Below, piece by piece: positions 1 through 5,450 of a stretch of DNA of 5,450 nucleotides. The translations under genes and the position numbers were made by a program. How positions within the stretch are numbered: the stretch's first letter is position 1; every line of letters starts with the position of its first letter. The notes below the pieces were generated by a model that searched no databases, was not told the origin of the DNA, and was given only the letters and a program-made list of their open reading frames with translations. The stretch lies in the NCBI GenBank assembly GCA_900551985.1, contig URYG01000216.1, positions 1-5,450 of the forward strand. Reading direction: 5' to 3'. The stretch comes from an uncultured Prevotella sp. (GTDB lineage Bacteria; Bacteroidota; Bacteroidia; Bacteroidales; Bacteroidaceae).

Positions 1-236
1 GCGGTTACATCCTCTCGTCCCTGAGGGAAGAGAGGCTTGGTGAGAAAGGTGGAGCTCCCTTTGGCTAAAGGGAGACGGAGGGATTCGAAAAATATCTCTT
101 TCCAAGAGGGGGACAGGGGAGTCGAAATATCTCTTTGCAGGAGAGCCAGAGAGGTAGAAAAATCTCTTAAAAATCAAATTCATACTAGTTTTACTCAATC
201 AATATCCAGGTAAGAATGCCCTAAAAGCGATTCTTA
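1..236. repeat. Intergenic repeat, copy 1 (left end cut by window)
   Basis: This segment matches 2405-2604 from GCGGTT to the closing TTCTTA. By eye the last 108 bases (129-236 against 2497-2604) differ at only four positions, with no gaps. The part before that is more diverged but keeps the same layout. It has a hairpin at 11-35 (CCTCTC/GAGAGG outer stem, TCCC/GGGA inner stem, TGA loop). A second hairpin at 55-74 is a perfect 8-bp CTCCCTTT/AAAGGGAG stem with loop GGCT. A closing inverted repeat lies at 211-236 (TAAGAAT/ATTCTTA). Copy 1 is 36 bases longer than copy 2 because a unit around TATCTCTTT is present twice (about 85-120 and 122-156). No credible gene is seen in it. The repeat probably extends left of the window. 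Its family is not known to me; dispersed C/G-rich intergenic repeats of this look are common in Bacteroidota genomes. Confidence 0.88.
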
Positions 237-275
237 ATAAGGTGGTGCCGATGGGCGAGAGAAATGATTTTCGTA

Positions 276-293
276 CACGGATTTCACGGATTC
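276..293. repeat. Tandem 9-base direct repeat CACGGATT(T/C)
   Basis: CACGGATTT is followed immediately by CACGGATTC. It lies between repeat copy 1 and the start of the ATPase gene. Short CACGGATT doublets are often seen between genes in Bacteroidota, which is recalled knowledge and was not searched. No function can be given. The surrounding stretch 237-349 holds no gene. Confidence 0.5.
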
Positions 294-296
294 TTT

Positions 297-318
297 AGAC
301 CTGTTCGGTCTTTTTTCT
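297..318 (+). terminator. Possible weak intrinsic terminator
   Basis: AGACC (297-301) pairs with GGTCT (307-311) around a 5-base loop, and a T-rich run follows directly (311-324, broken by two C). The T tract is on the + strand, so it would end transcription coming from the left of the window and insulate the ATPase cassette. The stem is only 5 bp, so this is tentative. Confidence 0.35.
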
Positions 319-325
319 TCTTTTG

Positions 326-357
326 CTTGGTCGTTTCAATAAAAAAGTGTATTTTTG
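326..357 (+). promoter_or_regulatory. Bacteroidota-type promoter for the ATPase/nuclease-like pair
   Basis: TATTTTTG at 350-357, followed by C, fits the Bacteroidota primary-sigma -7 consensus TAnnTTTG exactly. The best -33 candidate is CTTG at 326-329, one mismatch from TTTG, with a 20-base gap, which is close to the usual spacing. Transcription would start around 363-367, giving an AT-rich leader of about 40 bases before the ATG at 403. No Shine-Dalgarno sequence is visible; the bases before the start are A-rich (AGAAAAAG), as is usual in this phylum. Confidence 0.6.
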
Positions 358-402
358 CAGCCATAAAAATGTTTTTTTAGTGAATACAATCAGAAAAAGT
401 AT

Positions 403-1566
403 ATGAAGGAATATATAACCATACACAATGTTGGACCGCTTCGCCATATTGAACAGTTGGAGATTCTGCCTCTTACAGTTCTTATAGGTGAGTCTGCCAT
501 CGGAAAAAGTACGCTGATGAAGATACTTGTCCTGATGCGCTATCTATATAAGCGAGCTAATATTCGATCTTTTCTAAAACATTCGAAAATAACAAACTCT
601 CCTTTCAGAATACGCTTCGAGTCTTTGGTAAAGACTACTAATCTTGTGGCTTTCTTTCAGAGTAATTCATATATACGATATGAGGTGCATGCAGATTCAG
701 GTAATGTGTATAGCATAGAGTATGGCAATTCCAAGATCAAGCGTACGCTCTTGCCAGAGATAAGAGAAGAAGACTTGACCTTTTGGAAAGAGTCTTTTGT
801 CTCGGAGAATAGAAATGTCATTCCTTCATGGTCGGCTAATGCCTTAACGAATAAGAATGCGTCGTTGGGATTTTATTTTCATGAGACTATGAATGACTTT
901 GCCCAGGCGGTGAAGGATGACAAGGAATATGATCTCTCTTATTTGGGACTGAAACTTTCCGTGAAACATCCTAAGGGGCGTCCTGTGAAATTAACTGTTA
1001 TGCCTGTTAACGATGCCTATGCTCCAATAGAGCTTACCCAGGCTTCATCTGGTATCCAGACATCCACTCCTCTTTCCGTCATCGTGCAGCATTTTGCCAA
1101 GGATTATTCCTTTAAGGAGGCTTTCCGTCGGTCTGTGCTTGACTACCTTTATGACAACGAATTGTTGACAAAGTTTTCTCCGGTTATCGAATTGGCTGAC
1201 TTACCAAAGTATGTGCATATTCATTTAGAAGAGCCTGAACTTAGTCTTTTTCCAGATGCTCAGTGCCGCTTAATAGATGATTTGGTGAAGACTGTTAATG
1301 CAGCTTCTTCCAATGACCGTAAGATGGGAATTATAATGGCTACACATAGTCCTTATATCTTGAACTACTTGAACGTGTTGATTCGTCAAACGGCTGAGGA
1401 GCGTGCGAGAGTTGAGCCTGAGAATTTGGCAGTATATAGAATATACGATGGAAATGCTCAAACTCTCATGGCGACGGATGAGAAAGGACAAGCCCTGGTT
1501 GATACATATGACTTGACAGAGATGATGTCTGCCATATATAATGAGTTTAACGAGTTGAGCAGATGA
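403..1566 (+). CDS. AAA/ABC-type ATPase of the OLD/RecF-like group, putative defence ATPase
   Basis: This 387-residue protein has a complete ABC-class ATPase core. The N-terminal strand pair (ITIHNVGPL, residues 5-13) is typical of SMC/RecF/OLD-like ATPases. Walker A is GESAIGKST (29-37, K35). A signature-like ASSGIQ lies at 214-219 in place of LSGGQ. Walker B is VHIHLEEPEL (271-280), with E276 and E277 following the strand. The switch histidine is H315 in MATHSPYIL (312-320). About 180 residues between Walker A and the signature form a lid or arm region, too short for long SMC coiled coils. No Toprim or other nuclease domain is fused, so it is not a full OLD nuclease. In two-gene phage-defence systems such ATPases usually sense or gate a partner effector. 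Here the partner would be the next gene, which overlaps it by 4 bases. The ATPase class is sure. The defence role and cytosolic site are inferred. Confidence 0.93.
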   Translation: MKEYITIHNVGPLRHIEQLEILPLTVLIGESAIGKSTLMKILVLMRYLYKRANIRSFLKHSKITNSPFRIRFESLVKTTNLVAFFQSNSYIRYEVHADSGNVYSIEYGNSKIKRTLLPEIREEDLTFWKESFVSENRNVIPSWSANALTNKNASLGFYFHETMNDFAQAVKDDKEYDLSYLGLKLSVKHPKGRPVKLTVMPVNDAYAPIELTQASSGIQTSTPLSVIVQHFAKDYSFKEAFRRSVLDYLYDNELLTKFSPVIELADLPKYVHIHLEEPELSLFPDAQCRLIDDLVKTVNAASSNDRKMGIIMATHSPYILNYLNVLIRQTAEERARVEPENLAVYRIYDGNAQTLMATDEKGQALVDTYDLTEMMSAIYNEFNELSR

Positions 1567-2246
1567 GAGACGAATTGTTGATAGACCGATTGTTGCAAGT
1601 GCATTATCCTCAGGAGTATGACTTGGATAGCCAAGGGGTGGTTGTTGATATGACTATCCATAGAGGGCTTGTCGAATTGTCAGATTCCAAGGCTTGTGAT
1701 GATTGTCAAGGACATCGCCCACATCGTGCTCAATGTGACAGGGTTAATTTGAGACTGGATGCATCTGCCTGTCCTGTAGCCATTGTGGATTTTGAGGAGT
1801 ATGTCAATCAATTTGATAATACTGTAGCTGCGATGAGGGATAGGTGCGATTACTTATTGGTCGATGCAACGGACGAGCATAACAAAATAGCCTTTTGTGA
1901 TTTGACTTGCTCCGAAGAGAAGTATGTCAATCCCAATGATGGCAAGTATCCTTTGGGCAAGCGAGCCAAGGCTTCTTCACAGATGAAGAAATCCTTGGAA
2001 CGATTATTGTTAGATCCATTGATGGCTCATTACATATTGACTTTTCCAAAGAAAATCTGCCTGTTTGGTTGGAGAGATTATGATGTTCCTGACGTAACTC
2101 CTCTGCGTGGAGATGCCGCTAGAAATATGTTGGCATTTATGAGGACTCCCTCTGCGAGTAGTGGAACATTAGCCAAGGAGATTTCCGTTATTGGGCATAA
2201 TTTCAGCTTTGTCCAAGTAAAATATCCTTCTGTATATAAGTGGTGA
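1563..2246 (+). CDS. Putative PD-(D/E)XK-like nuclease/effector partner of the ATPase
   Basis: This 227-residue soluble protein starts inside the ATPase stop (ATGA, 1563-1566), which implies translational coupling and a matched dose. It has no signal peptide or membrane segment. Residues 95-150 follow the order of PD-(D/E)XK-like folds: an acidic strand CDYLLVD (95-101), a hydrophobic strand IAFCDLTC (109-116), then a polar helix KRAKASSQMKKSL (133-145). The catalytic pair would be D96 and D113. The usual lysine two places after D113 is threonine (T115), so K120 or the helix lysines would have to substitute, or the protein is not an active nuclease. A Cys/His cluster at 45-58 (C45, C48, H51, H54, C58) could bind zinc. 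The strand ICLFGW (165-170) and the basic C-terminal region are unassigned. That the gene is real is nearly certain; the nuclease-like fold is a moderate inference from motif order, and the named family is unknown to me. Confidence 0.85.
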   Translation: MRDELLIDRLLQVHYPQEYDLDSQGVVVDMTIHRGLVELSDSKACDDCQGHRPHRAQCDRVNLRLDASACPVAIVDFEEYVNQFDNTVAAMRDRCDYLLVDATDEHNKIAFCDLTCSEEKYVNPNDGKYPLGKRAKASSQMKKSLERLLLDPLMAHYILTFPKKICLFGWRDYDVPDVTPLRGDAARNMLAFMRTPSASSGTLAKEISVIGHNFSFVQVKYPSVYKW

Positions 2247-2279
2247 CGAATGAACAGAATCTATCGTATGAGAACCCTT

Positions 2280-2404
2280 CAATGCGCTAGCCGTCAAACA
2301 CTCGCAAATCGCCATTCCACCCCAGGCGGTCCCATCCCGCATAACCTGGCGAGACCGCTTTGGTCCGCCAACCTTATAGCGTAGCGGTTCGAGCACCGAG
2401 TAGG
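2280..2404. other. GC-rich, fold-prone intergenic segment
   Basis: This stretch is visibly richer in G and C than the genes on either side and contains several competing inverted repeats. GCGGTC (2326-2331) pairs with GACCGC (2353-2358), CCAGG (2322-2326) pairs with CCTGG (2345-2349), and GGCGG (2325-2329) can pair with CCGCC (2365-2369). It runs straight into repeat copy 2 and may be the part of that repeat whose equivalent in copy 1 lies left of the window. Minus-strand open frames through it look like by-products of base composition. It could also serve as a 3' structured end for the upstream operon, but there is no T tract. Confidence 0.5.
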
Positions 2405-2604
2405 GCGGTTTTCTCCCTCGCTCCTGAGGAGAGAGGGCGGGGTGAGAGGTGGAGCCTTCTTTAATGGTAAAGAAGGACGGGATGATTTTAGAACAAATCT
2501 CTTTGCAGGAGAGACGGAGAGGTAGAAAAAACTCTTAAAAATCAAATTCATACTAGTTTTACTCAATCAATATCCAGGTAAGAATACCCTAAAAGCGATT
2601 CTTA
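2405..2604. repeat. Intergenic repeat, copy 2
   Basis: This is the direct-orientation partner of 1-236. It has the same order of elements: a hairpin at 2415-2437 (CCCTC/GAGGG outer stem, CTCC/GGAG inner stem, TGA loop), a perfect 9-bp hairpin at 2455-2476 (CCTTCTTTA/TAAAGAAGG, loop ATGG), and the near-identical 108-base tail 2497-2604, which ends in the TAAGAAT/ATTCTTA inverted repeat at 2579-2604. The hairpin stems differ in sequence from copy 1 but still pair fully. It has a single copy of the 36-base unit that is doubled in copy 1. The two copies bracket the ATPase/nuclease-like cassette. Confidence 0.88.
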
Positions 2605-2725
2605 TCTGCCAGGGACTCTATGTCCTCAATTTCCGATACGAACCAATTTTATTGTTAGATATAACGAAAAATATATAAAACGAAAAGTAGCTTAGTAGTG
2701 TGGGCGCTACATAATCACCCGCAAC

Positions 2726-2778
2726 GCATCCTGCAGTTCTCTTCCGGAAACTGACCCACCGAAAGAGGCTCAGGATGC
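2726..2778 (+). promoter_or_regulatory. Long interrupted hairpin in the ugd leader
   Basis: GCATCCTG (2726-2733) pairs perfectly with CAGGATGC (2771-2778). Inside it, CTCTTCCGG (2739-2747) pairs with CCGAAAGAG (2759-2767) except for one C/A mismatch. The internal loop is 5 bases on one side and 3 on the other, and the apical loop is 11 bases. The structure ends 22 bases before the ugd ATG. It has no T tract after it, so it is not a standard terminator; a leader element affecting antitermination or translation of ugd, or a relic of an older element, are possible. In the rest of the leader (2605-2725) I see no convincing Bacteroidota -7 box. Confidence 0.5.
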
Positions 2779-2800
2779 TATTATTCAAGAACTTAAAACT

Positions 2801-4180
2801 ATGCGTAATTTTAATCAATTAAAAATTGCCGTAGCCGGAACCGGTTACGTAGGACTCAGTATTGCCACACTTTTATCCCAACACCATGAGGTAACAGCTG
2901 TAGATGTAATTCCTGAGAAAGTAGATAAACTGAATCAGCATATATCACCGATTCAAGATGAGTATATCGAGAAGTATCTGGCAGAGAAGCCTCTTCATCT
3001 CACAGCCACGTTGGATGGCAAGTCAGCCTACAAGGATGCCGACTTCGTAGTCATTGCAGCACCAACCAACTACGACCCAGTGAAGAACTTCTTCGACACC
3101 ACTCATGTAGAAGAAGTTATTGACTTGGTATTAGAGGTGAACCCCGATGCAGTGATGGTAATCAAGAGTACCATCCCAGTAGGTTATACCCGAAGCCTGT
3201 ATCAGAAGTATGCTCAGAAGGGAGTGAAGCAATTCAATCTCCTTTTCTCTCCGGAGTTCCTCCGAGAGAGCAAGGCACTCTATGATAATCTCTATCCAAG
3301 CCGCATCATAGTAGGTTATCCTAAACTGATAGATCGCCCAGAGTTTAGAGATGAGAACGAGGCAATCTTGAAGGTTACTGATGTAGAAAAGTTGAAAGAA
3401 GCAGCCAAGACCTTCTCTCAACTTCTCGTAGAAGGTGCTATTGCATCACAGTCCGTAGGCAATTCAACAATTAACACTCAACATTCAACATTAGAAAACA
3501 AGGGCATCCCTTGTTTGTTTATGGGCATGAAGGAAGCAGAAGCCGTTAAGCTCTTCGCCAATACCTATCTTGCCCTAAGAGTAAGCTATTTCAATGAACT
3601 GGATACATACGCCGAAGTCAAGGGCTTGGACACCAAGGCAATCATTGATGGCATAGGTCTTGACCCACGTATCGGAACGCATTATAACAACCCGAGTTTC
3701 GGATATGGTGGTTATTGCCTGCCAAAGGATACCAAGCAGCTCCTGGCAAACTATGCTGATGTTCCAGAGAACCTGATAGAAGCAATTGTTGAGAGTAACC
3801 GTACAAGAAAAGACTATATTGCAGATGCCGTGCTCAGAAAGGCTGGTTATTACAGCTATGCTGATGCCAATAGTTATGATGTGAGCAAGGAGTATAATTG
3901 TGTGATTGGTGTTTATCGCTTGACGATGAAGAGTAACAGTGATAACTTCCGCCAGTCTGCCATCCAGGGTATTATGAAGCGAATCAAGGCAAAGGGTGCA
4001 GAGGTAATCATCTACGAGCCAACTTTGGAAGATGGCAGCACCTTCTTCGGCAGCAAGGTTGTGAATGATATGGATGCTTTCAAGGCACAAAGCCAAGCAA
4101 TCATTGCCAATCGCTATGATGCTTGTCTCGACGATGTACAAAGTAAAGTATATACTCGCGATATATTCAGAAGAGATTAA
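2801..4180 (+). CDS. ugd: UDP-glucose 6-dehydrogenase
   Basis: It oxidises UDP-glucose to UDP-glucuronate with two NAD+, in the cytoplasm, to feed capsule, exopolysaccharide or LPS synthesis. At 459 residues it is complete. The N-terminal Rossmann fold has GTGYVG (13-18) and the acidic D35 in VTAVDV. Family motifs follow in order: STIPVGYT (123-130), SPEFLRES (150-157) with the glutamates of the active site, KLFANTYLALR (250-260) carrying the family's catalytic K250 and N254, and GYGGYCLPKD (301-310) with nucleophile C306 and D310. The C-terminal UDP-binding half includes GVYRLTMKS (370-378). The ATG at 2801 is the first start codon after the in-frame stop at 2696, and puts KIAVAGTGYVG only 8 residues in. 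Bacterial relatives such as E. coli Ugd are nearer 390 residues; part of the excess is a polar insert at about 217-233, coded by a tandem 7-base repeat. The next gene follows after 24 bases without a visible terminator. Confidence 0.97.
   Translation: MRNFNQLKIAVAGTGYVGLSIATLLSQHHEVTAVDVIPEKVDKLNQHISPIQDEYIEKYLAEKPLHLTATLDGKSAYKDADFVVIAAPTNYDPVKNFFDTTHVEEVIDLVLEVNPDAVMVIKSTIPVGYTRSLYQKYAQKGVKQFNLLFSPEFLRESKALYDNLYPSRIIVGYPKLIDRPEFRDENEAILKVTDVEKLKEAAKTFSQLLVEGAIASQSVGNSTINTQHSTLENKGIPCLFMGMKEAEAVKLFANTYLALRVSYFNELDTYAEVKGLDTKAIIDGIGLDPRIGTHYNNPSFGYGGYCLPKDTKQLLANYADVPENLIEAIVESNRTRKDYIADAVLRKAGYYSYADANSYDVSKEYNCVIGVYRLTMKSNSDNFRQSAIQGIMKRIKAKGAEVIIYEPTLEDGSTFFGSKVVNDMDAFKAQSQAIIANRYDACLDDVQSKVYTRDIFRRD
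3462..3492. repeat. Tandem 7-base repeat inside ugd
   Basis: Four 7-base units lie head to tail: ATTCAAC, AATTAAC, ACTCAAC, ATTCAAC, then ATT. They code for the low-complexity stretch NSTINTQHSTL (221-231 of Ugd), in a loop between the NAD-binding half and the catalytic helix. Heptad arrays of this ATTCAAC type are familiar between genes in Bacteroidota, but are odd inside a conserved enzyme gene. Confidence 0.75.
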
Positions 4181-4204
4181 GCAAAGTCATAAAGATTATA
4201 TGAT

Positions 4205-5017
4205 ATGTGGTTTAAAAATAAAAAACCGGAAGAACTTTATCCCCCAAAGGATGAATATCAGAAAAAATATCGAGAAACATTTGATGGCATTGTAGATAAG
4301 TATCTGATTTATCATTGTGAAGATGAACAAGCCAAAATCCTAATTTACATTGATCCGGAAAATGATATAGATTGGATCATGAAGCAAGATCCTTTAAATG
4401 GAAATGAAGAATTAGACAAGGAGAGAAACAAATGGCTAGCCAAACTAGACATAGCACAAGCTTCACCCTGTTTGAATCTGAGTGAGAAAAACATCATGAA
4501 GTTCAAGATAATGCTAGGAGCCGGTTATGAAAGTGCCTTATATGGAAATTTCGATTCAGTTCAGTCCTGCATAGATCAAGCTTTGCTTTTTCTTAAAGCA
4601 AGAAACAAAGAACAGAGTAGATACCTTATTTTAGGCGTATCAACGATAATTGTTGTTATGTCTTTAATAGCAGGTCGCATTTTGAACTTGTTTTCTGATG
4701 AACAAATAGTCGGCTTAGAACTGGGTGTTCTTGGCTCTTATGTTTCTATTTGGTCAAGGTTTGGAAAAATGAACATGACAGGTCTAGCTTCTAAGAAGAT
4801 TCATTATTTAGAGGCTTTTGCCCGTCTGCTTTGTGGAGGAATCTTTGCTTTTGTTGCCATATTGTTTATTGATACCGGATTGGTTCTTAAAGATATCACC
4901 GTATCAAACTTGTGGGCTTATCATTGTATAGTAGGATTTATTGCTGGTTTTAATGAGCGATTTGTGCCTTCTATCATAGAGTCATTCACGTCAAATGTAA
5001 CAGAAGAAAAAAAGTAA
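4205..5017 (+). CDS. Membrane protein with cytosolic N-terminal half, putative partner of the caspase-like gene
   Basis: This 270-residue protein is not from a family I can name. Residues 1-138 are charged and soluble, with no signal peptide. A predicted helical part around 95-138 includes GAGYESALYGNFDSV. Four hydrophobic stretches follow: about 139-160, 166-184 (less hydrophobic, with GVLGSYVSIWSRF), 206-228 and 236-255. The last holds the striking GFIAGFNERFVP (244-255), where polar and charged residues sit at a membrane edge. Small-residue and Arg patterns such as GSYVSxxxR and AGFxERFVP look conserved rather than random. The ATG at 4205 is preceded by A/T-rich sequence, with no Shine-Dalgarno site; an ATG at 4200 is in another frame. 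Its stop overlaps the start of the caspase-like gene (TAATG), so the two are probably made together. Being a membrane-perturbing effector or a membrane anchor for the protease are both possible; this is inferred from context only. Confidence 0.85.
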   Translation: MWFKNKKPEELYPPKDEYQKKYRETFDGIVDKYLIYHCEDEQAKILIYIDPENDIDWIMKQDPLNGNEELDKERNKWLAKLDIAQASPCLNLSEKNIMKFKIMLGAGYESALYGNFDSVQSCIDQALLFLKARNKEQSRYLILGVSTIIVVMSLIAGRILNLFSDEQIVGLELGVLGSYVSIWSRFGKMNMTGLASKKIHYLEAFARLLCGGIFAFVAILFIDTGLVLKDITVSNLWAYHCIVGFIAGFNERFVPSIIESFTSNVTEEKK

Positions 5018-5450
5018 TGATTATGAGACGCAAACTATATTTAATTATAAGTGACGGCGGAGGGAATACTCCTCTTCGTGGTGTTCACATAGATAAAGAT
5101 AATTTTCTGAATTTCTTCAAGTCTCCAGAAGGTGGAGCGTGGAAGGATGACGAAATTCTGGTTTTTGAAAATAATAATTTTGATTTAGATTTCCTTCGGA
5201 TAAATGACCTTAATGCAAGAGTAGAAGAGAAACCGATAGATTTCTATTTAATAGTATATTGTGGTCATGGTTTTACAGACCAGCATAAACAGATCAATTT
5301 TGAAGTTCGACCAGATAATTATTTAAATCTTAATGATTTGTTAGGAGCAGTTGCTCAAAGCCGCTGTTTAGTAATAGCAGATAGTTGTAGAGCTATATAT
5401 CATTTGCAGGAAGGTGGTCGTATTGCAGATTTACGCATGTTTAGTACTAG
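5017..5450 (+). CDS. Caspase-like (peptidase C14 / metacaspase-type) protein, N-terminal part; runs off the window
   Basis: An open frame starts at ATG 5017, overlapping the previous stop by one base (TAATG), or at ATG 5023 in the same frame. It stays open for 144 full codons to the window end. The N-terminus KLYLIISDGGGNTPLRGVHID (6-26) resembles the first strand and substrate loop of caspase-like peptidases (usually ALxIGxNxYxxxxLxG), followed by the helix DKDNFLNFF. The catalytic histidine is H84 in YLIVYCGHGF (77-86). The catalytic cysteine is C124 in CLVIADSCRA (117-126), preceded by the usual acidic D122. Both motifs sit at the ends of hydrophobic strands, as the fold requires. Bacterial members cleave after basic residues and are found in programmed-death and anti-phage systems. 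Anything fused after the protease domain (sensor repeats, ATPase or effector) lies beyond the window, so the full architecture is unknown. Protease class is fairly sure; role is inferred. Confidence 0.87.
   Translation, partial: MIMRRKLYLIISDGGGNTPLRGVHIDKDNFLNFFKSPEGGAWKDDEILVFENNNFDLDFLRINDLNARVEEKPIDFYLIVYCGHGFTDQHKQINFEVRPDNYLNLNDLLGAVAQSRCLVIADSCRAIYHLQEGGRIADLRMFST

Noticed and set aside
1..236. CRISPR array or insertion sequence at the left edge
   Set aside because: There are no regularly spaced identical repeats with unique spacers, no transposase gene and no clear terminal inverted repeats or target duplication; a dispersed structured intergenic repeat explains it better.
403..2246. 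Full PARIS or Septu system
   Set aside because: The ATPase would fit, but the partner shows neither a Toprim signature nor an HNH motif, so naming either system is not supported by the sequence.
2169..2396. Minus-strand open frame of 75 codons over the end of the nuclease-like gene and the GC-rich segment
   Set aside because: It overlaps a well-supported gene and non-coding structured DNA, and shows no motif or family resemblance.
2294..2566. Minus-strand open frame of 90 codons across repeat copy 2; copy 1 has a similar frame beginning MNLIFK
   Set aside because: It reads through repeat hairpins and gives proline/serine-rich low-complexity sequence. The two copies share only the first part, and the base differences there change residues (S/R, V/G) with no sign of protein-level selection.
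3575..4141. Minus-strand open frame of 188 codons opposite ugd
   Set aside because: It lies wholly antisense to highly conserved Ugd motifs; the Ile/Ser/His-rich composition is a by-product of the opposite reading frame.
4065..4295. Plus-strand open frame of 76 codons bridging ugd and the membrane-protein gene
   Set aside because: It is out of frame with both genes, which are each well supported; the bridging peptide shows no recognisable motif.

Overview
The window looks like an accessory, defence-rich stretch of a Bacteroidota chromosome, most likely from a Prevotella/Segatella-type gut organism. This rests on the AT-rich coding DNA, start codons preceded by A-rich sequence rather than a clear Shine-Dalgarno site, a Bacteroidota-type -7 box (TATTTTTG, 350-357), and a UDP-glucose dehydrogenase of the kind I associate with Prevotella. 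The genus is an inference. All five genes lie on the + strand.

Left part (1-2604): two copies of an intergenic repeat, 1-236 (cut by the window edge) and 2405-2604, flank a compact two-gene cassette. The first gene (403-1566) is an ABC/OLD-type AAA ATPase with an intact Walker A, signature-like, Walker B and H-switch set. The second (1563-2246) overlaps it by 4 bases (ATGA). It encodes a small protein that looks like a diverged PD-(D/E)XK-type nuclease with an extra Cys/His cluster. The layout, an ATPase sensor or regulator plus a small putative effector, is that of many two-gene anti-phage systems. I cannot assign it to a named one.

Middle part (2247-2800): a gene-free stretch of about 550 bases. 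It holds a GC-rich, fold-prone segment, the second repeat copy, and a long interrupted hairpin (2726-2778) just before the next gene. That gene, ugd (2801-4180), encodes a complete UDP-glucose 6-dehydrogenase that supplies UDP-glucuronate for surface polysaccharide. A tandem 7-base repeat is embedded in frame in it.

Right part (4205-5450): 24 bases after ugd comes a membrane protein with a soluble N-terminal half and about four C-terminal membrane segments (4205-5017). It overlaps or nearly abuts (TAATG) a gene that runs off the window (5017-5450). That gene encodes a caspase-like (peptidase C14 / metacaspase-type) domain with the His (GHG) and Cys (DSCR) catalytic motifs. The pair is best read as a candidate membrane-protein/caspase-like conflict or regulated-death module. 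It is the most interesting item here, and only its first part is visible.
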